From the NCBI GenBank assembly GCA_032358255.1, contig JAULBX010026330.1, forward strand, positions 1-49,520: a stretch of 49,520 nucleotides of DNA, written 5' to 3'. This stretch comes from Heterotrichella gracilis (Eukaryota; Sar; Xanthophyceae; Tribonematales; Xanthonemataceae). The position numbers and the translations under genes are program-made. Under the pieces are notes generated by a model. The model was not told the origin of the DNA. It saw only the letters and a list, made by a program, of their open reading frames with translations, and did not search any database. Numbering within the stretch: the first letter of the stretch is position 1; each line of letters starts with the position of its first letter. Positions 20,401 to 31,862 of the stretch are shown piece by piece.

Positions 20401-23400
20401 AGGGTTGGGTTGCATGCTGCTGACGGATACCCTCAGAAGGGTATCAGGAGTACGACCTCTGGTCAAGGGCAAGGGCACCCACCACCCCATCCACATCCAC
20501 ATACCCACCCCCACATCCACCCCCACATCCACACACCCACACCCACCTTCTCACCTGCGCCGCGTTTCCCTCCCCATTTACCTTTCCCCCTCCTCCTGCC
20601 CCCCACAGCAAAAGTACGACCTCAAGGCCGCCACCGACCTTCAGAAGGAGGAGCCGTGGGGCCTGGCGTATGGCCACGTGCCCGGGGTGGCGGTGGGTGA
20701 GAAGCTCAAGGGAAGGGGCGAGCTGGCAGCGCTGGGGCTGCACAGGAAGTACTTCATGGGGATAGACTGGCCGTAAGTGATTTGTCTATTAAAGCTTGGT
20801 ACTAGTAAATTCTGGTGTTTTTGTTGATTAAAAAGCCTGTTATTGTTGTTTCTTTACACAGGGATGTTTTTTCATTTGTTCCAGCCAACTTGTTGTGTAG
20901 TTTAAGTGCATGTACTTCCACGGCATGGGCTAGCCATAAAGCACAGACTGTTGTACCGGTATTTCAAATTTGTGCCTGTTTTTGTACACCGTCTGTGTGC
21001 AAAGTATATCATTTTTGGCCAGCGTCCATTGCGGCATAGGCAGGTACTACATGCAACCCAGCCACGCACCCGCACCCACCATGCCCACCTGTGTGCAGTG
21101 CCAAGCCCAAGAGCGGTGGTGCCCAGGGGCCCGCCTACGCAGTGGTCCTGTCAGGGGGGTACGAAAACGACACGGACCACGGGAGGGACATCGAGTACAC
21201 CGGCATGGGGGTAGGTGGAAAGCCCTACACCACACCCCAAGCAGCGATTGCAGTCACCAGCATCATGATTTGTCATGCGCGGGGTCGCGAGCGCGGTTCT
21301 TGATAAGATGTTTCTGGCACCAGGATACCCGGGCGTATCCTTGCTGGCAAGGGTGTCAGCAGGGTTTTGCATTCCAGGCATGCTGCACGTGCATCAGACA
21401 GGTTGCCACCCTTGCTGCGTCACATGCAGTCGCCCCGTTTGCCTCTCGATTGCTTCCCGTTACCCTCCCGAGCTTGCCACCCCAGCTTAATGACATCCAG
21501 TGTTGGCTCCAGTGCAAAGTACTTTTCTTAATTCATTTTTAATCAGTCAATTAATTGATTAATTGATTCATTCATTGAATTAAATACATGCACACCGGCA
21601 AGAAAGCCAGCAGAAAGTACCTTCATTGATCACAGTTAATCGTCATTTTTGCCCCTCGATTGCGTCCCGTAACCTCCCCCAACTTGCCCCCCAGACCACC
21701 GGCGACCAGAAGTGGGCGGGGGGCAATGAGGCGCTGCGCCGCAACTGTGAGCTCCAGGTGCCTGTGCGCGTGTGCAGGCTCTCGGAGGACAGGTGGGTGG
21801 CTGGTGGTGTTGGTGGTGGTGGTGGTGACGGGGGCGTGGTGGGTAATGGAGGCGCCGGTGGTTGCTGGGTGTGTTAGTGGGGGCTAAGGTGATGGCGGGA
21901 TGGGTGGGTGGTGGTGGTGGCGGGTGGCAGGTGGTACAAATGGTGGTGGTGGCGCCACATGGGAGTGTGTTGGCTAAGTGCTGCATCACGCCACCTCTCC
22001 ATGCGCCACACACCTTCCTCACCTTGGCCCCCATTCCCCGCCTTGCCGATTGCAAATTCACAATCATGGACATCAAACATGCGAACCGTTTGATTCCCAC
22101 GCTCATGTCCCCGCCCGTCCTCTTCTCCTTCATATCCTGACGCTCCTCCCCTTCTCTCCATGCCCGCAGCGCCACCAAGAACTGCTACGTGTATGATGGG
22201 CTGTACATGGTGACTAGCGCTGAGCTGGCGCAGGGGACGGACAGGATTGTGTGCCAGTGAGTGTGCCGAGAAACCCTAAAACCCTTGCAAAGGAGCTTGA
22301 TTAAACCCTGGCGCAATGTGAAATCCCTGGTGGTGCACCAGGGAAGCAGGGGTCCAAGGCATGGGGTTTGGGGTAGGAGGGCAGGGTTTTGGGGTTTTGC
22401 ATGGGGAGGCTTGCCTTTGGGAAGCGGGCCGTTGCTCAATGCTGCATTAGTAATGCATGCTGCTGCTGTTTTTCAACCGGCTGTGCATTGACCTAACGAT
22501 GGAATTAACACTGCAGTTTGCTGGGAAACCCAAAAACCATAAGGGTATCACCGTCCCCTCGCGGTGTGCAGGTTCAAAGCTGAAGGGCATTTCACTCTGC
22601 CCCGCCCGAATACCCTACCTAAGGGTCTGACCTCCCCCCGAGGTGTGCAGGTTCAAGCTGAAGGCCATTGAGCAGCACAGCGCTGTGAGCAGCAAGGTGG
22701 AGTACAGGGGGCCAAACCTGCGCAGGACGGTGGTCAAGCTGGTGAGTGGGTGGGGGCGGTAGTGCGCATGGGGTGACAAATAGAAGAGAGGTGTCTCATT
22801 GTGACAAAGGAAATCTCATGCCACTTCCATTTGGTGTGGTGCGGTGGTGCGGGGATTGGGATGAGACGACGTGTGTGAGGTGGTTGGGAGCAGCAAGGTG
22901 GAGTACAGGGGGTTAAACCTGCGCAGGACAGTGGTCAAGCTGGTGAGTGGGTGGGGGTTGTGGCGGCGGTTGTGCGCAGGGGTCAGGGCAGAAATGACAT
23001 GGTTTTTCTGACGTGTCACGAATGTCAGACATGTCAGAGAAACGAGGATGAATTGTCACGAGGGCGGGTTCTATAGGGCGGAACCACCGGACAAGGGTGC
23101 TTCCAATGCTACAGCGCCACATGCGCCATGGCCACATGCCTTCGCTAATATATGCACCCCACAGCCGCGTAATGCAATCAACAAATGCGGCCCACCCACC
23201 ACGTGCAGCACCACTCTACCCCCTCCTGACAATTTTCCCCCCTCCCCTCCCTAGGCCGCCGCAACCGACGCCCCCCTTGCACCCCGCAAGCGCGCTGCAC
23301 CCCCTGGGTCCCCCCCACCTGCCAAGCGCCCAGCAGCACCCACTGTTCGGAGGACCTCGCCGGTCGCACGCCAAGCGGTACAAGGTGAGACTAATACCCA

Positions 23401-26400
23401 GCTAAGGGTTGCTAGGGTCTGCGCTAAACGGCATGCAAGGTACAGCCCTAGTAACCTGCCACTCGTTGTGCCAACCCTTAGCAAGGGTTTCTGTCTTCTG
23501 CCACCACCACACGCGCCCTCCCCCCCCCACACCTTTGTCTAGGGTTTCCTTACCTTCCACATGGCGTATAGCCGCTCCAGCACATTATATCAGCCCTTAG
23601 CTAGGGCCTGGTGGGCGGGCGTGCCACATGTGGGCTCTGGAAATTTGTGTCGGCCAAGATTTGATGGACAGTTAACCTTATTGTTAACATTGGGGTTTGC
23701 CGCCATAGGTACTGAGTTAACCCCTCCCCGTGAGCAGTCACCCGTTATCCATGCTATGCCCCCCTTGTGTGCCGTCATCCGCAACGCATGCAGTCCAAAC
23801 CCTGATGCGCCTTTCCTGCGTGCACTGATCCGCTATGCACGCACCAACAACCATGCTGTGCCCCTTTTGTGTTGGGTCACCCGCTTGGCAAGGGAGTCTT
23901 AACCCTGATGTCCCCTCCCTGTGTGCAGATCGTGCGGGGCTGGTGCGCAAGGACTTATCCAAGTGAGTGCTGTGTGCACGCAACCTGCCTGAAAAAACAT
24001 TGTATGTGCCGGGGTCCACGTGAATCCCCAGCAATCCATATGCATCCCCAGCCATACCACCAGCCACACCAGCCGTACCCGCATTCCCACTCCACGCCCC
24101 AACACATCCCGCTCAATCCCCTCCCAACTGCAAGCACCACCCGCCCTGCCCCGCCACCCCCATCCCACCCACCCACACCTGCCTCACAATGCACATGCGC
24201 CTCGTCACCCCCTCCCACCCACCCACACCCCCACACACCACCCTCTCCCCTGTGCAGTGGCCTTGAGGCTGTGCCTGTGCCTGTGTTCAACGAGGTGGAC
24301 GATGAGGAGCTGCCCGAGTTCACGTATACAAGGTGCGACTGCGCTGCCTGGGGTGTAGGGTTTCAGGGTGTGGGGTGTACTCTTGTAATCATCATAATAC
24401 GGATAATAGTATGTAGGCAAGCCCTGTATGATTGTGGCTGCTGCTCATGCTTTTGGGTTCCAGCCCCGCCCAGGATCTGCGTCCCTAAAACCCTAAACCT
24501 TGAGCCTGGCTGCGCACATGGTCCCTCTCAACCCCCGCAACCCCCACCCGGAGCAGCTTCCTTGCCAGCGCCGATGCCTGTACTCCGGCAGTTTTCCCAG
24601 GACCACCACCTGCGCCTGCACCTCCCCACTCCCTTGTACCCCCCTTCTTGCACCCAGCTCTCCTCCCTTTCTTTCAACCCCCCTTGTACCCTTCACCCTT
24701 TCCCCACTGGCGGTCCCTCTAACCCACTCCCCACCACCCCGCCGCTCCCTACAGGGTCAGCTTCCTTGCCACCGATGATGCCAAGCAGTTCTCCACGGGT
24801 TACCACCTTAACCTGCGCTTCTTTGGCTGTGGTGTAAGCCGCCATGGGGGGCTGCAGTACACCAAAGAGGGGCTGCTGCTCATGTCATGTCCCATCGGCC
24901 TGTTCGAGGTGAGGTGGCGAGGTCTAGGGTCTAGGGTCGTTGGTTTAGGGTTTCTGGGCTCGCCAGTACACCAAAGAGGGGCTGCTGCTCATGCATGTCC
25001 CATAGGCCTGTTCGAGGTGAGGGATGGGGCCTAGGGTCTAGGCTCGTTGGTTTAGGGTTTTGTGGGCTCGCCAGTACTCATGTGATGGGCTTCTTTTGAA
25101 GTCATGCCCTATAGGCCTGTTCGAGGTGAGTTGATGGGGTCTAGGGTTCAAAGTTTTCTGCGCTCGCCAGTACATATGTAACAGGCTGCTTATAGAGTCA
25201 TGCCTATGGCCCTATAGGCAAGGGTGCAGGAGTCTAGGGTGTAGGGTTTTCTGGGCTCTCCAGTGCATATGAGACAAGCTGCTGCTGGAGTCGTGCCTTT
25301 TGAGCCTGTTGGAGGTGCGGTAGTGGGGTCTGGGGTCTGGGTGTCATGTCCAGGGCTTGGATTCAAGAATACTATCTCATTGCGATTCTTGCCAATTCTT
25401 GAAAGGGCAATACGATGATAACAGGTCCTATATCTATCTTGTTACCCTTGATCCTATTATGATCCAGCAACCCCCCCTGCTGACGCCCTCCTCACCTCCC
25501 AGTGCTCGGCCAATTGCAAGGAGACCCGCACCTGCGGGCGCCAGCGGGTGGTGTCCAGGGGCCTGAGGCTGCCGCTGGAGGTGTTCCGCACACCCGGCAA
25601 GGGGTGGGGGGTGAGGTGTGCGCAGGACATTCCGGCGGGGTCCTTCGTGGTGTCGTACGAGGGGGCGATCCTCACGGACCATGAGGCGGTGCGTGCCGGA
25701 CCCTAAACCCTAAATTCAAGCCTGAATCCAAGCCTGAAACCCTCAATCGTGCTGTGGACCCTGCACTCTGCACCCTGAGCGTGGATCCTGATGAGAACCT
25801 TAAATCTTAGACTGCGGAGGCTTGTGGTGTGCTACAAAGAGGTTAGAAAATGACCTAGGGAGGAAAGGACCGTTACTGAACCCTTAGGGCGTGGCTTGGA
25901 CCCCTCACTCTTCTCAACACAAGCAGACCTCAAAACACAAACCCTAAACCCCTAGATCATCCATCCTGCAGGACGCGCTGAACGACACCTACCTGTTTGA
26001 CCTCACCCACTCAACCACCTAAACCCTAAACCGTAGCTCCTACACCCTAGTCGCTAAACCTAAACCCTGTGCAGGACGCGCTGAACGACACCTACCTGTT
26101 TGACCTCAACCACTTCTTGCTGGTGGCTGACGACATGCGCAACGACCCCACCCAGCAGCTGAGCGCAGAGGAGGCGGCGCTGATGCCCCCCCTGCCACCC
26201 TTCTACCACGACAAGGAGGACAGGGATGCGGAGCACCACAACCAGCACCTGGTGGTGGACGCAAGGGAGCACGGTGGGTGTGGTGGTGGGGGTGGTGTGG
26301 GGGGGTGGAGGTGTCTATCTGGGGGTGGGGGTGGGGGTAGATGTGTGGGTGGGTGCAGGGCGCATCTCGGGGGGGGGAGCGACAGGGGGCGGGCGGTGGA

Positions 26401-26856
26401 GTACCACAATCAGCACCTGGTGGCGGACGCAGGGGAGCACGGTGAGGGGGGGGGGTGAAGGGGGGGGGGTTTGAGGTCGGAGGAAGGTGTGTACTAGATA
26501 CTCATCCCCTGCATTGGATGCGGCCAGGCACATACCCGCCAAACGCTGAAACCCAACCTCATGCCCCAGCCTGTGCATGTGAGCAAAACCCTCAAAACCC
26601 TAGCTGACAACCCGTTGCTCCCGCAGGCAACGTTGCGCGCTTCATCAACCACTCCTGCGACCCCAACCTCATGCCCCAGCCGGTGCTGCAGCACGGGGAC
26701 TCCTCCCTGAGGTACCGGGTGGCCCTCATGGCCACCAAGCTCATCCGCGCGGGCGAGGAGCTGTGCTACAGCTACGGCTACAAGCGCAGCGACAGCCCCG
26801 ACCAGCAGATCGTGTGCAGGTGTGGGGCCAGGGACTGCTGTGGCAGGCTGAGGTGA
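17460..26856 (+). CDS. SUVH: SUVH-type histone H3K9 methyltransferase (SRA + SET)
   Basis: Sixteen exons join in phase: 17460-17951, 18225-18380, 18541-18694, 18953-19605, 20609-20772, 21099-21210, 21695-21792, 22170-22256, 22651-22741, 23255-23384, 23929-23962, 24258-24332, 24755-24908, 25503-25688, 26075-26273 and 26627-26856, giving 1004 residues. The first ~480 residues are low-complexity: an acidic stretch, then an Ala/Gly/Thr/Ser heptad array. The SRA/YDG domain (exons 5-9) shows GHVPGVAVGEKL, LGLHRKYFMGIDW, SGGYENDTDHG and YTGMG; it binds methylated DNA. Exon 10 is basic (RKR, AKRP), a likely nuclear signal. Pre-SET begins with PVPVFNEVDDEELPEF. SET shows GKGWGVR, RFINHSCDPNL and GEELCYSYGY, and post-SET is CRCGARDC. 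Family role: H3K9 methylation at DNA-methylated loci. Oddities: the N-terminal pre-SET cysteines are missing, and the usual DYG near the end of SET reads SYG. Junction copies flank exons 4, 9, 13, 15 and 16. Confidence 0.93.
19280..19500 (+). repeat. Coding minisatellite (GTSAAG heptads) in SUVH exon 4
   Basis: About nine imperfect units of ~21-24 bases encode AGTSAAG-like heptads at roughly residues 378-450. The units stay in frame and lie between Ala/Thr-rich sequence and the first conserved segment before SRA. Length is likely to vary between strains. Confidence 0.85.
19781..20347 (+). repeat. 237-bp tandem array derived from the SUVH exon 4 donor junction
   Basis: True exon 4 ends at 19605 with GCACGTCGCCTCG|GTAAGG. 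Copies follow at 237-base spacing, with the core word CAAGAAGCACGTCGCC recurring around 19828, 20065 and 20302. The units 19781-20017 and 20018-20254 look identical base for base; the last is truncated and diverged. Each keeps the donor. All copies lack one base near GAGTATGTGAGC relative to the exon, so they are out of frame with it and cannot serve as spare exons. Confidence 0.93.
22565..22605 (+). repeat. Decoy copy of the SUVH exon 9 acceptor junction
   Basis: GGTGTGCAGGTTCAAAGCTGAAGG repeats, with one inserted base, the acceptor and first codons of exon 9 at 22643-22665. It lies ~80 bases upstream of the true site. Confidence 0.85.
22888..22985 (+). repeat. Decoy copy of the SUVH exon 9 donor junction
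   Basis: The last ~55 bases of exon 9, its donor and ~30 bases of intron (GTGAGTGGGTGGGGG) are repeated ~200 bases downstream with few changes (GGTTAAACC for GGCCAAACC). Confidence 0.9.
24960..25330 (+). repeat. Array of four decoy copies of the SUVH exon 13 donor junction
   Basis: After the true donor (24908), copies of the GCAGTACACCAAAGAGGGGC...CTGTTCGAG|GTGAGG junction recur near 24965-25020, 25072-25127, 25168-25215 and 25258-25318, each with the intron start (TCTAGGGT) repeated too. Divergence rises with distance: the first copy is nearly perfect, the last two keep half the positions. Spacing is ~90-110 bases. Confidence 0.9.
25970..26013 (+). repeat. Decoy copy of the SUVH exon 15 acceptor junction
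   Basis: GCAGGACGCGCTGAACGACA and the next ~20 bases of exon 15 are repeated ~104 bases upstream of the true acceptor. The copy breaks off into CCACCTAAACCCTAAACC, a telomere-like run. Confidence 0.92.
26385..26452 (+). repeat. Decoy copy of the SUVH exon 15 donor junction
   Basis: GGAGTACCACAATCAGCACC through GGGAGCACG|GTGAGG repeats the end of exon 15 (to 26273) inside a G/T-rich intron. A weaker echo of exon 16 (CCCAACCTCATGCCCCAGCC) follows at ~26549-26569, before the real exon 16. Confidence 0.85.
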
Positions 26857-29223
26857 TCAGGGGGCCAGGGTCTGTGCTTTTGGTACAACTGCAAGTGGAG
26901 CGCCAGGAGGTTGTCGTGGGGCTAGGAGTGCAGTGGCAGGGCTGCGGGGCAGGCAGGCAGGGCTGACAAGGGAGTGTGAGGAAGGGGGGCGTAAGCACAA
27001 GAAGGGGATTTCAAGCCAGGCACAGCACTTTGTATGTGTGCCAGGTTCCTGTGACTGCATGGGCATTTGGTACTGTTAGTCTTCGATTAGGTCCCCTGTG
27101 GTCAGGGTTTTGCATAGGAATGTACTCCTGTGAGGGAAAACTGTTATAGGGGGTGAGTGGCGGGTGTCGCTCATCTTTTTCTTCGACCTTCTGTTTCAAA
27201 GAACATCAACATTGCTGACGCCCAATTCTTGGCAGTCGATTTCCAGCAGTTGGATAGCAAACGCAGGGGGGTCCCATGGGGTTTTGCGGGGCAAGGGGGT
27301 GGGGGGACCACAAGTTTCCACTGGTGGGGGCGTATTTTCCAGTGGAGGGGGCGCCACCTGCTGGAACGGAGCCATGAATACCACAGTTGGAGTCAGTCGC
27401 TAAGTTTCAGGGTACGAGGGCGGCAAGGGGCCAAGGCAGCAGCGGCTCAAGGTGGTGGGGGGTGTTGGCAACCCGCTGGTAGCCTACCAACCCTAAGGGT
27501 TGTGAGGCTATCTTTGGTGTTTCGTTATGTTATCAGGCTTGAAAGTGCAATTGCTGTGTTTCTTGCTGCATGGCGCTCAGTATGAGGCCCTTTTTTAATT
27601 GGCAGCGCTGAAAAGAAGAAGCTTTCAGAAATGTGTTCAGATTCTGCAGAAAGCGCGTTGCAATGGCTCCATCCATCAGGGATGGCATTGCAGCACAGCT
27701 CGATTTGGGGGCCGGCCCCCACTGACAAAGTGAAATATGATACACGATGGCATTGTTGATCCTGAACGTCTCTTTACGGGGTATGAGGTGTGGGTGCACC
27801 CTATTAGGGTGTGGGTGGAGCTGGCGCAAAGCGCACCAGGGCCTGGTAACCCCACACATCCATGGTAGGTACTTCTCTGCCATGGCACCAACGGTGACCA
27901 GGGAAAAGAAAGTAGGGGTGACTTTTAGTGGGCTTGTCGCTACAAGAAAGGTGGCATCAAGTTGCCGCCAATGATGCCATGCATGCAGACCAGAGTAAGA
28001 CCAGACATGGAGGGCATGGTTCACTGAAATTGAGCTTTTGATAGAACTGGCATACGGTTGATTTAGTTCCACTGAACTAAACCAACCGTATCCCGACCAG
28101 CCAAAGCCTTTGGCAAATACATGCATGCATATGGGTGGGGCAAAAGAACCCTAACCGTATGCCTGGTCTATGAAAACCGAAGCCTTCCTCACATGCTCAC
28201 ATATTAAGGAGGACTTGCAGTGTAAGCAGGTTGCAGTTGGCCACTGTTGGGATAGACTTAAGGATTATGATTATGATCTAGTTAAAGTTGAACGCGTGCA
28301 CTGCTAGCACTGTTCCAGTTGAACATAGTATGGGGTATTACCCCACCTGGCCCAAAGCTGGCCAGTTGTTTTCAAATGCAGACATCGCACTTCAAATGCC
28401 GTACTATTTTTTCTAGGCTGAGCCTTTCCCGTGAACTCATCTACGTTGGCTAGAACATGTTGGACACATATGGTGAAATTCAATGCTTCGACACCCAGTG
28501 AGTACTCTTTGGTTGGACACTACACTGGATAGCGCATGTAGGGAGGCTTCAAGGCACATCTTCCTTTACTTGGTTTAACTGCGTTGACACCCCATGTGCA
28601 GGGATGGCATACGCTTGACACATAGTCTGCACCGCCGGTTCAATATTTAGTGCTTGCAAATTTTGAACATTAATTTTGGTTGGCGCCTCTGGTGTGCTGG
28701 GTACCGTTGAAACCTTAGTTAGGGCCTTAGAATACGTCCCAGAAAACTGTTGGTACCGCCTCAGGTGCATCGACAAAAACATCTGGGCCCAAGGCCTCGG
28801 GGGAGGACCGGATCAAAGACATTCCTAGCTTGGCCCCTTGAGCAAACTCCCGAAAACCCTACTTGGACCCTTGAGCAAGTCCCAGTTGAACTGCAGCCCA
28901 ACCCCAAGCACTGCAACAACCCAGTAGCTAGGGCCCTCGAGCCAGCCCCAGAAAATTCCTACTGATCGAGTGCATCTCACTGACAAAAGCATTCTTCAAG
29001 GAATGCTGCTGACAGGAAACCCTAGTTGGCCTAGTTAAGGCCCTTGAGCGAGCCCTGGTTAATCTGCAGCCCTGACTGCAGCCTGTCCGTCCACCCCAAA
29101 CTCCGCGACAACCCTAGCTAGGGACTTCGAGCCAGCTCCAGGGAAAATCTTTCTTTGGGCATCCCACTAAAATAAACTCTCTTTGAGACAAGCTCCCCTT
29201 AAGGGAGTAAGTACAGCAAAACC
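26857..29223. other. Convergent spacer between SUVH and DUF1995 genes
   Basis: No exon is recognisable. A near-perfect 17-base inverted repeat around CCACTG lies at 28053-28090 (one mismatch per arm), reading TACGGTTG on its outer side. The right third (28700-29223) is filled by degenerate copies of the DUF1995 last-exon end. G-rich sequence occurs at 27270-27360. Confidence 0.45.
28836..29100 (-). repeat. Degenerate copies of the DUF1995 stop-codon region
   Basis: The gene's last ~65 coding bases plus stop (29224-29290; plus strand CTAGTTGGGGCCCTTGAGCG) recur at 29022-29095 with ~80% identity and more loosely at 28836-28900. Shorter GGCCCTTGAGC-like echoes lie between. All are 3' of the gene, so they resemble the intron junction copies but lie in the presumed 3' untranslated region. 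Confidence 0.8.
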
Positions 29224-31816
29224 CTAGTTGGGGCCCTTGAGCGAATCCTGGTTGAACTGCAGCTCTGAACGCAGCCTGTCCGCCCACCCCATGGCAGCGC
29301 GAGACCCCTCCCGCCCCTTGAGCGTGGACTCAACCTGCTTGAAGGAAGGGCGGGTGGGCAGGGACAGCACGCAGGTGGTGGTGCGCGCAGTGGCGCCGGT
29401 AACCACATGCACCTGCGGGGGCCGGGGGATGGGATAACTGGGATGTCACACATTTGCCTGAATGAACGGCATGCGTACTGACAATTTGAAGTGGGCGAAG
29501 GTTGCGAGGAATTCCCAACACAGCGATAAATAAGCAGTTTCGAGATTTCAAGACTGGTTTACTGGGAGAGGAGGTAACAGCATACAGCCAGAACTGATAC
29601 ATGCCTCATCACCAATGACTCCACCAGGTAGAGAGCACCACACTCCTTTCCCGTTCCACCCACTCTACAGGCCTGCATTTCAACCCTTTCTTCCCAAGCA
29701 CATTCCCCACCTGCCAGTCCCCGGGGTAGCTCCGCATGAGCCGCACATCCTCGCCCAGCAGCCGGTACTGACTCAGGTGGTACACATCCTCAAAACCCTT
29801 TAGGTAATCCTCGGCAGACTTACGCCATGGCCCAATCCCAAAATCTGACACCACCTGCCCCTCGCGCCACTGGGGGTTGACCAGGAGTAGGAGGCGGGTG
29901 GGGGAGAGGGCTCGCACCTGGGCAGGGGTGGGGGGTGGGGGGTGAGAGAGGGGGCGGCACCAGGGGATGGGGCAGGGATATTACCATGGGTGTTAATATA
30001 TAAACCAGGAAGGAAGATTTTCCTGGTTTATATATTAACACCCCTGATATTACCCCATATAATGGCTGTATTATGTTTGCCTATGACGAGGTTTTGTGGG
30101 TAAGAATAACGGTCATTTCCCGGAATCTGACACCGCCTGCCCCTCGCGCCACTGGGGCTTGACCAGGAAGAGCAGGCGGGTGAGGGTTGCACTGGGTAGG
30201 GATGGATGCATTAGGGTGAATATTGTTTAGGGTAATGGATTGGGGAGCCTGTGCACAGCAGCTGCATGCAGGGTACATGTATCCAGGGGTGCATTTACCC
30301 TCTGTAAGGGTAGCTACACCTCCACCAGGCACCTCCCTTAGGGTTTTATACATCACCAGCGTGCACCCTCCTTGGAGTTCCCGCGGTCAAGCAAGCACCA
30401 CCTGCATGCACCCCTCTTTTGAGAATGTGCTTGTTGGCAGTAACGAACCACCACCACTTACCCTCTTTAGGGTTTCCGCAGTAGGGAACACCACTGCTGC
30501 CACCGCCTCCCCCGTCCACGCACCCACTGCATCCCCCTCATCCCAAATCTCGCCCCGCAGCGCCCCCGCCAGCTCCGGCTGTGACTTCAACCCCTTGAGG
30601 ATCCGCTCCACCATGGGGAGGATGGCCTGAATGCACAACGGTGACAGGAGTTTTTAGATCAGGTGCATGAAGGTGACTACACAGTGGCGCAACGCCACGT
30701 TTTGACCAACACTTATTTTTCACAATCACAACCACGGGCATATTAAATCTACAATACAATAGGGGTTGTCAACTACATACAATCACAATCATACCAACCT
30801 TGAATTGCTGCCTCACCCATATACCCAAATGGCGACCAAAATTACAATAAAAACAGTAAACATCAGGTAGCAGGTGATCCCCTCCTCCACATGGAGGTGC
30901 ACACACGTATTTTGTGCACACCCAATCCCTCCACTTTGTTTCTGCCACGTGGTTCCGCACCCACCTTGAACTGCTGTCTCACCCCTCCTAAACCCTAATC
31001 CCTAAACCACATCCACCCTAAACCACACCCACCCTAAACCCTAAACCCTAAACCCACCTTGAACTGCTGCCTCACCCCCCCTGGCCAGTCATCCAGGTCT
31101 GTTGCACCTATCAGTGGCAGCAGCAACTCACAGCGCTGCAGGCGGATGCCGGCAGACAGGGCGCGGAGACTGGCCTGCAAGGAGAACGGGGGTGAGTTAA
31201 CGAGTGAAGCAATGATACAAATGTTAAAAATAGGGCGGGGTGTTTTTTCACTTTGGTATACACTGGTTGGTGTGTTCCAGCTGTTTGTAGCACTCAAACG
31301 AGGTTAGCACGCCGCCCTTTCAACCACCAACTCCAGTGCCGCAGGTGGAGGCCACCAGCGTGTTCGAAGGGTTTAGCAGATGGGTGGCATAGGGTTCTAG
31401 GGCAACAGTAACACTCGTGTGCACCCAGGGCAATGGTGGCCGCCCACATCAATGTAAAGGTTTGGAGGGTCTTGGCCCAGGGTTCTAGGGCAATCGCTGA
31501 GGCAACCCACCTGGAGCGCCTGCTCGGCTGTCTCCTCGGGACCCCTGGGCAGGTTGTAGGGCTGCTGGGAGGGCCCAGGGGAGTCATCCGAGGTGCTGCA
31601 AAAGGGAGGGAGAGGGTGCCGAGTGCGGGGGAGGGTGGTGCTTCGGTGCCAGGCCCTGGCATCCCCTCCTATCTGGCATGTTGTTGAACCCCTTGTCGTG
31701 AAGGGCGCTGCTCGGAGGGGGGTTGCTCGCAGCCAGGGGCTGGTGGATGGGGCCTGGTGGGTGGTGGCGTAGTGGCTGGTAATGCCCACCAGTGGGATGC
31801 TGGCTGTGGTTGCCAT
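29224..31816 (-). CDS. DUF1995 family protein (LPA3-like, probably plastid)
   Basis: Five exons, 31816-31511, 31174-31058, 30626-30462, 29917-29711 and 29412-29224, join in phase to 327 residues. An in-frame upstream start at 31945 is possible but encodes a His/Ser repeat from a (GGCTGT)n microsatellite, so I prefer 31816. The first ~80 residues are Thr/Ser/Arg-rich, like a chloroplast transit peptide. Family signatures follow: a helical RALSAGIRLQRCELLLPLIG segment, LLLVNPQWREGQVVSDFG, WRKSAEDYLKGFEDVY and RLMRSYPGDWQ. DUF1995 proteins in plants include LPA3, needed for photosystem II accumulation; this assignment to the domain is firm, the exact function is not. Copies of the exon 2 donor and of part of exon 4 lie in its introns. 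Confidence 0.85.
29978..30054. repeat. Perfect 24-bp hairpin flanked by 9-bp direct repeats
   Basis: Arms 29988-30011 and 30020-30043 are perfect reverse complements (outer GGGTGTTAATATATAAACCA) around an 8-base loop. GATATTACC stands directly outside both ends (29978-29986 and 30046-30054). Perfect arms plus a direct repeat suggest a tiny snap-back insertion in intron 3 of the DUF1995 gene. Confidence 0.85.
30118..30190 (-). repeat. Copy of the central part of DUF1995 exon 4
   Basis: AATCTGACACC(G/A)CCTGCCCC and the following ~45 bases match 29840-29905 of exon 4 at over 85%. The copy lies upstream of the true exon in the transcript and has neither its acceptor nor donor. Confidence 0.85.
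30797..30990 (-). repeat. Two decoy copies of the DUF1995 exon 2 donor junction
   Basis: CACCTTGAA(T/C)TGCTG(C/T)CTCACC occurs at ~30797 and ~30962 as well as at the true exon 2 end (31054-31076). Each copy keeps the donor. The interval before the true donor is a dense run of CCCTAAA heptamers (30988-31055). Confidence 0.88.
30986..31055. repeat. Interstitial telomere-like heptamer run
   Basis: CCCTAAACCCTAAACCCTAA and variants (CCCTAATCCCTAAACC) cover about 70 bases directly inside intron 2 of the DUF1995 gene, starting at the donor. This is the densest example in the window of the plant-type telomere unit TTTAGGG. Confidence 0.85.
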
Positions 31817-31837
31817 GCCTCGGATAGCTGACTGGCT

Positions 31838-31862
31838 AAGGCTGTGGCTGTGGCTGTGGCTG
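31838..31862. repeat. (GGCTGT)n microsatellite
   Basis: Four hexamers GGCTGT lie just upstream of the preferred DUF1995 start codon. Read on the minus strand they give a His/Ser run in the longer start option. Confidence 0.9.
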
